Shown: positions 5,375 to 11,523 of the stretch, piece by piece
Numbering within the stretch: position 1 is the stretch's first letter
Layout: every line of letters begins with the position of its first letter
NCBI GenBank assembly: GCA_964501945.1
Contig: CAZCTY010000031.1
Span: 1-11,523 of the forward strand
From: 21-14-0-10-32-9 sp964501945
GTDB lineage: Archaea > Nanobdellota > Nanobdellia > Woesearchaeales > 21-14-0-10-32-9
Direction of reading: 5' to 3'
DNA length: 11,523 nt
The notes under the pieces: generated by a model
Seen by the model: the letters and a program-made list of their open reading frames with translations, nothing else
Databases searched by the model: none
Told to the model about the DNA's origin: nothing
Position numbers and translations under genes: made by a program

Positions 5375-7063
5375 ATGGACTTTAAAAATAGCTTGGCAAA
5401 ATTAATATCTCAAAAAACAGGTATTGATGCAAAAGAAGTTTTTGACTTAATGGAAATTCCAAAAGAGCCGTCTCATGGGGATTATGCTTTTCCATGTTTT
5501 ATATTATCTAAAAAATTAAAAAAGCCACCTCAAATAATTGCAAAAGATCTAAAAGAAGAATTAGGTGGTGATTGGTTTACTTCAAATAATATTGGTCCTT
5601 ATTTAAATTTCAAAATTGAAAACAAATTTTTATCTGAGGTAGTATTAAAAAAAATAAAAGAGCCACTTCAATTAGCGATTAATAATGACTTAACTGTAGG
5701 TATTGAATCTCCTGCTCCAAATTCTAATAAGCCTTTACATCTAGGTCATCTAAGAAATATGCTTTTAGGTTTAAGTCTTAAAAATATTTATGAGAAAACT
5801 GGGAAAAAAACTATTTGGTTTGATATAGTAAATGATAGGGGCACTCATATTTGCAAATCAATGCTTGCATATAAGTTAGAGGGTGAAAATAAAACTCCTA
5901 AATCAGTAAACAAGAAATCTGATCACTTTGTTGGGGATTATTATGTGAAATTCTCCGCGCTTCAAAAAGACAATCCTGATCTTGAAAAAAAAGCACAAGA
6001 GATGCTTCAAAAGTGGGAAAATGATGATGAGGAAACTGTTGCTCTGTGGCGTCGAATGAGGGATTGGTGGCTTGAGGGTGCGAGGCAGACTTATGATGAG
6101 TATGGTATTAAAATTGATTATCAAACATTTGAGAGTGAGATATACAAAGAAGGTAAAAAAATCATTCTTGATGGTTTAAATAAGGGTTTATTTGAAAAAG
6201 ATGAATCTGGCGCTGTATTTGTGGATTTATCAAAGCAAGGTCTTGGTAAGAAATATTTGCTTAGATCTGATGGTACCGCAATATACATAACTCAAGATAT
6301 TTATTTAGCTAAAAAAAGGTTTGAAGAACATTCATTAGATGAGTTTAGTTACGTTGTTGGTAGTGAGCAAATTTATCATTTCAAGGTTTTATTTGAAATA
6401 TTAAAAAAACTTGGCTTTGATTTTGCAGAAAAATGCAGGCATATATCTTATGGTTTAATATCGCTTCCTCATGGTAGGATGAAATCAAGGGAAGGTACGG
6501 TTGTTGATGCTGATGATTTTAAAGAAAACATGCTAGAATTGGCTGAGGTAGAACTCAAAGAAAGATATTCTAATTTATCTGTTGATGAGTTAAATAAGAG
6601 ACGAGAAATAATTGCAACCGGCGCGATAAATTTTTTCATATTAAAATATGATTCTAAAAAAGACTTCACTTATTTCCCTGAGCAATCGCTTAGTTTTCAA
6701 GGTGAATCTGGGCCTTATGTTCAATACACTCATGCGAGGATTTGTTCTATTTTAAAAAAGCAATCTGCTCCGAGTAATGTTGCATTTGATGTTTTAAATT
6801 TAGATATTGAAAAGCAATTAGTAAATAAATTAAAACAATATGAGTTCATTGTTAGTTACGCGTCAAATAATAGTAAGCCTTCATCAATTACTAATTATTT
6901 ATTAGAATTATCTCAGCTTTTCAATTCTTATTATCAAGAAGTTAATATACTAAAAGAAGAGCCAAAGATTAGGGATGTTAGGTTATTTTTAATTGATAAA
7001 GTTAGGATTATTATTAAAGATGGTTTATCTTTGCTTGGTATCATCGCGCCTGAGGAGATGTAG
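5375..7063 (+). CDS. argS: Arginyl-tRNA synthetase
   Basis: 562 residues, full length for this class I synthetase, which charges tRNA-Arg in the cytoplasm. The N-terminal tRNA-binding domain (residues 1 to about 100) contains EPSHGDYAFPCF and NNIGPYLNFK. The HIGH motif appears as HLGH (122-125) within SPAPNSNKPLHLGHLRN. The KMSKS-equivalent loop is MKSREG (369-374), followed by TVVDADDF. The anticodon-binding helical domain includes GPYVQYTHARICSIL (446-460). The C-terminus LLGIIAPEEM is the normal family end. The start at 5375 has a TATA box 31 nt upstream. The stop TAG is immediately followed by the ATG of the helicase fragment, whose ribosome binding site GAGGAG (7052-7057) lies in the last argS codons, so the two genes are co-transcribed. 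Confidence 0.97.
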   Translation: MDFKNSLAKLISQKTGIDAKEVFDLMEIPKEPSHGDYAFPCFILSKKLKKPPQIIAKDLKEELGGDWFTSNNIGPYLNFKIENKFLSEVVLKKIKEPLQLAINNDLTVGIESPAPNSNKPLHLGHLRNMLLGLSLKNIYEKTGKKTIWFDIVNDRGTHICKSMLAYKLEGENKTPKSVNKKSDHFVGDYYVKFSALQKDNPDLEKKAQEMLQKWENDDEETVALWRRMRDWWLEGARQTYDEYGIKIDYQTFESEIYKEGKKIILDGLNKGLFEKDESGAVFVDLSKQGLGKKYLLRSDGTAIYITQDIYLAKKRFEEHSLDEFSYVVGSEQIYHFKVLFEILKKLGFDFAEKCRHISYGLISLPHGRMKSREGTVVDADDFKENMLELAEVELKERYSNLSVDELNKRREIIATGAINFFILKYDSKKDFTYFPEQSLSFQGESGPYVQYTHARICSILKKQSAPSNVAFDVLNLDIEKQLVNKLKQYEFIVSYASNNSKPSSITNYLLELSQLFNSYYQEVNILKEEPKIRDVRLFLIDKVRIIIKDGLSLLGIIAPEEM

Positions 7064-7729
7064 ATGAAGCTCTCTGAATTAAAAAATGATTTGCCTGCAA
7101 ATATTTATGACTTGCTAAAACAAAAGAATTTTAATGATTTAAGGCCTAGCCAGGTTAAATCTATAAAGCAAGGTTTGTTTAATGATAAAAATTTATTGAT
7201 TTGCACACCTACTGCTTCAGGTAAGACACTTGTTGCGGAGATGTCTTTTCTAAACACTATTTTAAATAAAAAGCAAAAGGCTATTTACATTGTTCCTCTA
7301 AGGGCTCTTGCATCTGAGAAGTATTATGCATTCAAAAAAGAATATCCTGAAATAAAAATAGGTCTTAGCACAGGCGAGCTTGACTCTGAGGATAGGGCTT
7401 TAGGTAATAATGATTTAATTATTGTTACAAGTGAAAAATTTGATTCTCTTTTAAGACATAGGACTAATTGGTTAAAAAAATTAGGGTCTATTATAGTTGA
7501 TGAAATTCATCTTTTAAACGATGCGTCTCGAGGTCCTACGTTGGAGATAGTGCTTGCAATAATTAAAAAAGAGCTTCCGAATGCTCAAATAATTGGGTTA
7601 TCTGCGACTATTGGGAATGCTGAAGAATTATCTGCGTGGCTTAATGCTGAATTAGTTAAGGATTCTTGGAGGCCTGTTAAATTAAAAAAAGGTGTTTATT
7701 TAGACGGTGAGCTTCATTTTAAAGAATGA
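7064..7729 (+). CDS. Truncated Hel308-type (Ski2-like) helicase: RecA domain 1 only
   Basis: 221 residues against roughly 700 for intact Hel308, an ATP-dependent 3'-5' DNA helicase acting at stalled forks. Domain 1 is complete: Q-motif region RPSQ (27-30), Walker A PTASGKT (49-55), Ia PLRALA (78-83), Ib TSEK (122-125), Walker B DEIH (146-149) and III SAT (180-182). It then reads WRPVKLKKGVYLDGELHF and stops, where the family continues into RecA domain 2. Motifs IV-VI, the winged helix and the ratchet domain are absent. Only 57 nt separate its stop from rps7, with no trace of domain 2. The open frame and motifs are otherwise undamaged. It could be a decaying remnant, half of a split gene, or a stand-alone ATPase domain; unwinding by itself is unlikely. 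It begins directly after the argS stop with its own ribosome binding site. Confidence 0.85.
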   Translation: MKLSELKNDLPANIYDLLKQKNFNDLRPSQVKSIKQGLFNDKNLLICTPTASGKTLVAEMSFLNTILNKKQKAIYIVPLRALASEKYYAFKKEYPEIKIGLSTGELDSEDRALGNNDLIIVTSEKFDSLLRHRTNWLKKLGSIIVDEIHLLNDASRGPTLEIVLAIIKKELPNAQIIGLSATIGNAEELSAWLNAELVKDSWRPVKLKKGVYLDGELHFKE

Positions 7730-7755
7730 GTTTTGTATTTTTTAAAATCATAATG

Positions 7756-7764
7756 TTTATAAAT
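7756..7764 (+). promoter_or_regulatory. TATA box of rps7
   Basis: TTTATAAAT lies exactly 31 nt upstream of the rps7 ATG, within the 57-nt gap after the helicase fragment. A leaderless transcript is predicted. Confidence 0.7.
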
Positions 7765-7786
7765 CATCCGTTATTTCTCTGACTCT

Positions 7787-8386
7787 ATGACTAAAGTATT
7801 AACATTTAATAAGTGGGACGTTGAAGGAATATCAGTGAGCGATCCAGGTTTGGTTCCTTACATCACGCTTAAGCCAACTTTTGTGCCTAAAACAGGTGCT
7901 AGGTATGCTGGTAACAGATTTCATAAATCAAAAGTTTTCATTGTTGAGCGTTTAATCAACAAGTTAATGGTTACCGGGCATAAATCTAAAAAGCACATTA
8001 TTAGTTCTGGGCATAATACAGGTAAGGCTTCTAAATCTTATGATTTAGTGCAAAAAACTTTTGAGATTGTTGAGAAGAAGACTAAAAAGAATCCTGTTGA
8101 AGTTTTGGTTAAAGCAATTGAGAACGCTGCGCCTAGGGAGGAAATTGTTACCATTGAATATGGTGGTGCGAGGTATCCTAAAGCGGTTGAGTGCGCTCCT
8201 CAAAGGAGGGTTGATTTAGTTCTTAAGTTGATGACTCAAGGAGCTAGGCAGAAGAGTTTTAATAGTAAAAAATCTATTGAGATTGCTTTGGCTGATGAAA
8301 TCGTGAATGCTTTTAATAAAGCTCCTAATAGTTTGGCTATCTCTAAGAAATTAGAGCTTGAAAGGCAGGCTGATTCGAGCAGATAA
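7787..8386 (+). CDS. rps7: 30S ribosomal protein S7 (uS7)
   Basis: 199 residues, normal for the archaeal protein, which nucleates folding of the 16S rRNA 3' major domain. Diagnostic blocks are NPVEVLVKAIENAAPREE, IEYGGARYPKAVECAPQRR and VDLVLKLMTQGARQKSF, followed by IEIALADEIVNAFN. Archaeal S7 usually sits in a str-type cluster with S12 or elongation factors. Here it stands alone between a helicase fragment and a methyltransferase, with its own TATA box 31 nt upstream of the ATG and a T tract after its stop. Confidence 0.97.
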   Translation: MTKVLTFNKWDVEGISVSDPGLVPYITLKPTFVPKTGARYAGNRFHKSKVFIVERLINKLMVTGHKSKKHIISSGHNTGKASKSYDLVQKTFEIVEKKTKKNPVEVLVKAIENAAPREEIVTIEYGGARYPKAVECAPQRRVDLVLKLMTQGARQKSFNSKKSIEIALADEIVNAFNKAPNSLAISKKLELERQADSSR

Positions 8387-8395
8387 GCATAGAAC

Positions 8396-8409
8396 TTTTT
8401 TTTATTTTT
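8396..8409 (+). terminator. T-tract terminator after rps7
   Basis: T8 (8396-8403) followed by T5 (8405-8409) begins 9 nt after the rps7 stop, consistent with archaeal hairpin-independent termination. Confidence 0.5.
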
Positions 8410-8418
8410 GGTATATTT

Positions 8419-8426
8419 TTTATATT
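8419..8426 (+). promoter_or_regulatory. Candidate TATA box of the methyltransferase
   Basis: TTTATATT. The usual 31-nt spacing puts the transcription start at about 8450. That is just past the ATG at 8447 and 9 nt before the ATG at 8459, which favours the latter as start codon. Confidence 0.4.
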
Positions 8427-8458
8427 CTAAATATTTCTTTTATTTAATGGTTCATTTA

Positions 8459-9088
8459 ATGGATAAGTCTTGGAAAAAAATCTATGATGATAACGCGCTT
8501 AAAGATTTGCCTGATTATTCTGCTTCTTGTTGGACTGAGGATGGTTTTTTAGAATTATTTAAGGTTTGTTTTAAAATTGTCTCTAAATTAAAAAATGTTA
8601 AATCTGTTTTAGATGTTGGTTGCGGGTTTGGTTCGTATTGCGCAGAATTTAAGCGTAGGGGGTTTAGCGTTGTGGGGCTTGATTATGCTAAAAACGTCGT
8701 CGCTGAGGCTGCTCTTAAAAATCCGGAGATTAAATTTGTTGAGGGTGATGCTTATAATTTGCCTTTTGATGATAATAGTTTTGATTTAGTTGTTTGTATT
8801 GGTGTTTTGCAGTGTGTTTATGATTCAGATAAAATAATAAAAGAGCTTTGTCGTGTTTCTAAAAAATATGTTTTAGTATCAACTCTTCTGCGAAGGCAAA
8901 AACTTGACAAGCCTTTGCGCGTGCTTGAAAAAAAATTAGAAACTGATTCTTGGCCTACTCGTGATTATCATCCATCTGATCTAGAGGTTTTATTTGTTGA
9001 TGAGGGCTTTTTTGTAACAAACACTTTATCAAATAAGGGTTCTTTAATAAAAGATGGTTTTTTTACTCTTGCAACTAAAAAGCCTTAA
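8459..9088 (+). CDS. Class I SAM-dependent methyltransferase (Methyltransf_11-like)
   Basis: 209 residues. The Rossmann-fold SAM-binding motif I is VLDVGCGFGSYC (50-61). The acidic residue of motif II is D75 in VVGLDYA, and the motif III/IV region is GDAYNLPFDDNSFDLVVC (96-113). This places it in the Methyltransf_11 group, which methylates small molecules, lipids, proteins or RNA; the substrate cannot be inferred. The C-terminal half includes YHPSDLEVLFVDEGF, typical of these enzymes. In-frame starts exist at 8408 (TTG), 8447 (ATG) and 8459 (ATG). The first is inside a T tract and encodes an atypical hydrophobic leader; 8459 best fits the candidate TATA box and the family N-terminus, but 8447 cannot be excluded. 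Neighbours on both sides are separately transcribed, so context gives no clue to the substrate. Confidence 0.85.
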   Translation: MDKSWKKIYDDNALKDLPDYSASCWTEDGFLELFKVCFKIVSKLKNVKSVLDVGCGFGSYCAEFKRRGFSVVGLDYAKNVVAEAALKNPEIKFVEGDAYNLPFDDNSFDLVVCIGVLQCVYDSDKIIKELCRVSKKYVLVSTLLRRQKLDKPLRVLEKKLETDSWPTRDYHPSDLEVLFVDEGFFVTNTLSNKGSLIKDGFFTLATKKP

Positions 9089-9096
9089 TTCTTATG

Positions 9097-9122
9097 TTTT
9101 TTTGTGTTTTGGCCTTTTTTTT
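9097..9122 (+). terminator. T-tract terminator after the methyltransferase
   Basis: T7 (9097-9103) and T8 (9115-9122) lie in the 97-nt gap before the histidine phosphatase. The long in-frame extension upstream of that gene is largely a translation of these T runs. Confidence 0.45.
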
Positions 9123-9185
9123 GAATTCTTTTCAGTAAATTATTTATTCGACGAAGTTCATATTTTCATTTTTGAGTGCTTTTTT

Positions 9186-9728
9186 ATGGTAACGAGTATA
9201 GTGCTTGTAAGGCATGCATCAAGCGAGCAACTCGGTGAGGGGGAGCCGAGAATTCCTGGGCCTAGTTTAACTCCTGTTGGTAGGGAGCAGTCTTTGAAAA
9301 CTGCTAAGTTCTTAGAAAACGTTAAGTTTTTTGATGTTTATTCTAGTAGTATGCATCGAGCTATTGAAACCGCTAAGATTATAACTTCTCAAAAATTAAA
9401 CGTTAAAGAGGAATTGTCTGAGTTTAACAAAATTGTTTTTGAGAGGGAGCCTGAGGAGGTTGATAAGTTTAATGATAATGTTGAGCTTGCTTTGAGGGCG
9501 AAGGCTTTTTTTGAAAAATTATTAAGGGATCATAGGGATTCTCGTTTATTAATTGTATCTCATGGTAATGTTATTCGTTATTTAACTTGTTGCGCATTAA
9601 AGCTAAAACCGCATTTAGCTCCTAATTTTTTCATTGATAATGCGTCTATTACTCAATTATTTTTTGATGGTTCTGATTTGGTGAGTGTTGGTTCTATTAA
9701 TTCGACGGCTCATTTATTTGTTGATTGA
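9186..9728 (+). CDS. Histidine phosphatase superfamily protein (phosphoglycerate mutase-like)
   Basis: 180 residues. The superfamily signature RHG appears as LVRHASSE with catalytic H10, the residue phosphorylated during turnover. Supporting residues are R58 in the SSMHRAIETA block, E79 in the EELSEF region as likely proton donor, and the second histidine H126 in IVSHGNVIRYL. The C-terminal NSTAHL also fits the family. Members include cofactor-dependent phosphoglycerate mutases and many phosphatases; the short length favours a general phosphatase over a glycolytic mutase, but the substrate is unknown. I start at the ATG at 9186. Upstream in-frame codons back to 9054 encode a phenylalanine-rich stretch from the intergenic T tracts and would overlap the methyltransferase. 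Only a weak TATA-like sequence (near 9157) is visible, and there is no clear ribosome binding site. Confidence 0.9.
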   Translation: MVTSIVLVRHASSEQLGEGEPRIPGPSLTPVGREQSLKTAKFLENVKFFDVYSSSMHRAIETAKIITSQKLNVKEELSEFNKIVFEREPEEVDKFNDNVELALRAKAFFEKLLRDHRDSRLLIVSHGNVIRYLTCCALKLKPHLAPNFFIDNASITQLFFDGSDLVSVGSINSTAHLFVD

Positions 9729-9763
9729 TTAACTTCTATTTAATTAGAACTTAAAGCAATGTA

Positions 9764-9770
9764 TTTATAT
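9764..9770 (+). promoter_or_regulatory. TATA box of the beta-propeller lipoprotein gene
   Basis: TTTATAT, predicting transcription start near 9795 and a leader of about 35 nt. That leader contains GGAGG (9816-9820), 9 nt before the ATG at 9830. Confidence 0.5.
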
Positions 9771-9829
9771 CTGGCTTCATTAGTCTTTTTTAATTAGTTC
9801 AAAATATTAATATTCGGAGGTTGATTTAC

Positions 9830-11353
9830 ATGTTCAAAAAAAATTTGTTTGCTCTATTCATGGTATTTTTATTTGCGTTTGCTTTTCTCGTATCTGGTTG
9901 CTCAGATATCTCTCGCACGCGAGGAGGTGAGGTTTTAGATGATGCTAAATTGTCTAGTTTTTCATCTGAGGAAGAATTTCAAAAATTCTTAGACTCTACC
10001 TCAGGCGCGTCACACGTATATTATCAAGGCGCTGTTAGGGCAGGAGTGGATGACTTTGCAATGGATATGGCTGAACCTCTTATGGAATCTTCATTTCAAG
10101 ATAGTTCAGGTGATTCTTTAGATTATTCTGATACTAACATTCAAGTTGAGGGTGTTGATGAGCTTGATATAATAAAAACTGATGGTGATTTTATTTATAC
10201 ATCTTCTGGTAAAGATTTATTTATTATTGATGCATATCCTCCTCGTGACGCTGAGATTCTTAGTACTATAAACTCAGGCAACACGATTACTGGTTTGTTT
10301 GTTGAAGGTGATGTTTTAGCGGTTGTTGGTTTAGTTGATAATTTTGATGATATTGAAGATGTTGGTTTTTCTCATCGCTCTGGTTTAACATTTATTGATT
10401 TTTATGATGTCTCTGATAGGCATAATCCTGAGTTGTTAAAGGAGTATAAATTTGATGGTCGTTATTTTAATGCGCGTTTATTTGATGGTGTCATTTATTT
10501 ATCTACTAATTATAATCCTTTCTCAAGGCCTGTGCCTATACCTATTGTAATGGTTGATGGCGTGTCTAGAACTATGTCTCCGTCTGATATTTATGTGTAT
10601 GATACTAACTATGAGTCTCCTGCATTTGTTGGTATTCATTCTTTGAAAATGGATACTCAGGAAAATGTTGATTCTAAAATAATAACTCTTGAGGGAAGTA
10701 ATCATATGTACATGTCTCATAATAATATTTATTTGACGCACACTGATAGAATTAACAGATATGAAATTGAGCAAGACGTAATGTTGGATAAAATAATTCC
10801 AAATCTTCCATCTAAAGATAGGGATTTTATTAATAGGGTTAATGATGTTGATGATGACATTTTAAGTGCTAATGAAAAGAGGTCAAAAATAATGGGTGTT
10901 GTCACAAACTATGTGTCTCATTTGCCTCAAGCAGAGCAAGATGAATTAGAAGAGGAAGTAAAGCTCATTGTCAAGGAAAAACTAGAAGAGCTTGGCACAT
11001 TAGAATTTACTATTATCAATAAAGTTAGTGTTAGTGATGGTGCTTTAGTTTTTGAGGGTGTGGGTAAAGTGCCAGGTCATATTTATGGTCAATTTGCTCT
11101 TGATGAGCATGATGGTATTTTAAGGGTTGCGACAACTATTAGGGATGGTATGATGGTTAGTGATGAATATGATGCTTTTGATTGGCGTTCAAGGTCTCCT
11201 TCTGTTAATAATGTTTACACATTAGATGATGATATGAATATCATTGGTGAACTTGAAGGTTTAGCGCCTACGGAGAGTATTTATAGTACGAGGTACGTTG
11301 ATGATAGGCTTTATATGGTTACACGAAAAAACCGTAAAGCCTTGTCCCTTTAG
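9830..11353 (+). pseudogene. Secreted beta-propeller lipoprotein (PF09826-like), interrupted 5' part
   Basis: 507 residues as read, of which 498 are native. An N-terminal signal (KK, then a hydrophobic run) ends in the lipobox LVSGC, with C24 as probable lipidated cysteine, so the protein should be anchored outside the cell. TNIQVEGVDELDIIKTDGDFIYTSS and the later GLAPTESIYSTRYVDDRLYMVT are hallmarks of the archaeal/bacterial beta-propeller domain family PF09826, distantly like WD40 propellers. Function in the family is unknown; an extracellular scaffold or binding role is inference. A helical, acidic segment (roughly 310-385) is inserted between blades. After T498 the frame enters a structured 148-bp insert, reads nine foreign codons and stops at TAG (11351-11353). 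The native frame resumes at 11471. The start at 9830 is fixed by GGAGG 9 nt upstream; a TTG at 9821 directly abuts that site and is rejected. Unless the insert is removed, the product is truncated before the last blades. Confidence 0.88.
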
Positions 11354-11391
11354 GGCGAGGATGTAAGGTTTCGTCGAACGGTTTTTTGTGT
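11321..11391 (+). other. Left structured arm of the insert
   Basis: ACAC(G)AAAAAACCGT (11321-11335) pairs with ACGGTTTTTTGTGT (11378-11391), giving 14 bp with one bulged G. Inside is the hairpin CCTTG(T)CCC-TTTA-GGGCGAGG (11340-11360) followed by GATGTAAGG. The outer stem's first bases overlap host codons ACA. The inner hairpin is preceded by GTAAAG (11334-11339). Confidence 0.8.
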
Positions 11392-11470
11392 CCAAGAAAT
11401 ATAGATTAAGTAAACGCGGTCAAGCCCAGTCCTTTAGGGCTGGGTTAGCGTTTACCTATATTTCTTTGAC
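11323..11470 (+). mobile_element. 148-bp non-autonomous IS200/IS605-like element (PATE/MITE-like)
   Basis: The boundaries come from the host gene: deleting these bases joins GTTAC to ATTTAGG and restores a frame that matches the beta-propeller family. The insert follows TTAC (11319-11322), the target tetranucleotide of IS608-type elements, and ends in TTGAC (11466-11470). No clear target duplication is present (only ACA is shared, within joint ambiguity), as expected for Y1-transposase single-strand transposition. Two subterminal hairpins (11340-11360 and 11424-11445) have the short sequences GTAAAG and GTCAA at their 5' feet, complementary to TTAC and TTGAC respectively. There is no open reading frame for TnpA or TnpB, so mobility would depend on a transposase elsewhere. 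The family assignment is inferred from structure. Alternatives are a structured RNA gene or an unusual intron. Confidence 0.7.
11396..11465 (+). other. Right structured arm of the insert
   Basis: Three nested stems: AGAAATATA/TATATTTCT (11396-11404 with 11457-11465), TAAACGC/GCGTTTA (11411-11417 with 11448-11454), and AGCCCAGTCC-TTTA-GGGCTGGGTT (about 11423-11446). The inner hairpin shares the 10-nt apex CCTTTAGGGC with the left arm. GTCAA (11419-11423) lies at its 5' foot. Confidence 0.8.
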
Positions 11471-11523
11471 ATTTAGGCAGGTTGATCCTTTCTTTGTAAT
11501 AGATTTATCTGATCCTGAAAATC
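11471..11523 (+). pseudogene. Beta-propeller gene, continuation after the insert (runs off the window)
   Basis: The frame shifted by +1 relative to the upstream part reads TFRQVDPFFVIDLSDPEN (first T shared with the joint), the block that follows YxVT in PF09826-type proteins. Its intact sequence indicates that the insertion is recent, or that the insert is removed in some cells or transcripts. There is no independent start with a ribosome binding site in the visible part. The gene continues beyond the window. Confidence 0.8.

Noticed and set aside
7730..7786. Remnant of Hel308 domain 2 in another frame
   Set aside because: The 57 nt hold only the rps7 promoter; no helicase motif is seen in any frame.
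9054..9185. Membrane-like N-terminal extension of the histidine phosphatase
   Set aside because: The phenylalanine-rich stretch comes from translating intergenic T tracts and overlaps the methyltransferase; the family begins at the ATG at 9186.
9734..9749. TTCTA/TAGAA inverted repeat after the histidine phosphatase as a terminator
   Set aside because: Only five A/T-rich base pairs with no T tract; expected by chance in this base composition.
11341..11360. Sequencing or assembly frameshift as the cause of the lipoprotein truncation
   Set aside because: A single indel cannot explain 148 bp of foreign, highly structured sequence between two precisely adjoining gene halves.
11323..11470. Insert as a Rho-independent terminator pair or an in-frame protein insertion
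   Set aside because: It lies in the middle of a conserved coding block, its length is not a multiple of three and it contains an in-frame TAG; archaea do not rely on hairpin terminators.

Overview
This window looks like an AT-rich archaeal chromosome segment, probably from a small-genome DPANN-type lineage (Woesearchaeota/Pacearchaeota-like; the phylum is my inference). Archaeal markers seen directly are an archaeal Pth2, ribosomal proteins eS8, eL37 and uS7, an LSm (SmAP) protein, a class III signal-peptide pilin, TATA boxes about 31 nt upstream of start codons, and T-tract terminators.

Layout, left to right. A type IV pilin-like gene (minus, 7-513) lies divergently from pth2 (669-1013). 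pth2 converges, with a 4-nt overlap, on a radical SAM/helix-hairpin-helix gene (minus, 1010-2092). That gene diverges from a compact information-processing operon: rps8e (2214-2600), lsm (2620-2847) and rpl37e (2860-3024; 54 codons). A T-rich terminator and a minus-strand tRNA-His(GTG) at 3134-3209 follow. Next is a two-gene unit of unrecognised membrane-anchored proteins (3389-3796 and 3793-5295) joined by an ATGA overlap; the second has a 22-residue tandem repeat and a faint lysozyme-like motif. argS (5375-7063) comes next, abutting a Hel308-type helicase gene that stops after RecA domain 1 (7064-7729). rps7 (7787-8386), a class I methyltransferase (8459-9088) and a histidine phosphatase (9186-9728) follow, each with its own start region. 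The window ends in a large beta-propeller lipoprotein gene (from 9830).

The most unusual structure is at the right end. The beta-propeller gene is interrupted by a 148-bp, highly structured insert (about 11323-11470). Deleting it restores the reading frame and the family motif exactly. It consists of two adjacent arms of about 70 nt, each capped by the same 10-nt apex. It sits directly after TTAC and ends in TTGAC, and short complements of those sequences lie at the 5' foot of each inner hairpin. This is the organisation expected of the two ends of an IS200/IS605-type single-strand transposon with no transposase gene between them (a PATE/MITE-like element).

A second theme is promoter architecture. 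Four plus-strand genes (pth2, rps8e, argS, rps7) have a TTTATA box exactly 31 nt before the ATG, and the radical SAM gene has one at 30 nt, predicting leaderless mRNAs. Genes with longer leaders or inside operons (pilin, lsm, rpl37e, the 3389 gene, the helicase fragment, the lipoprotein) carry GGAGG/GAGGTG-like ribosome binding sites instead.
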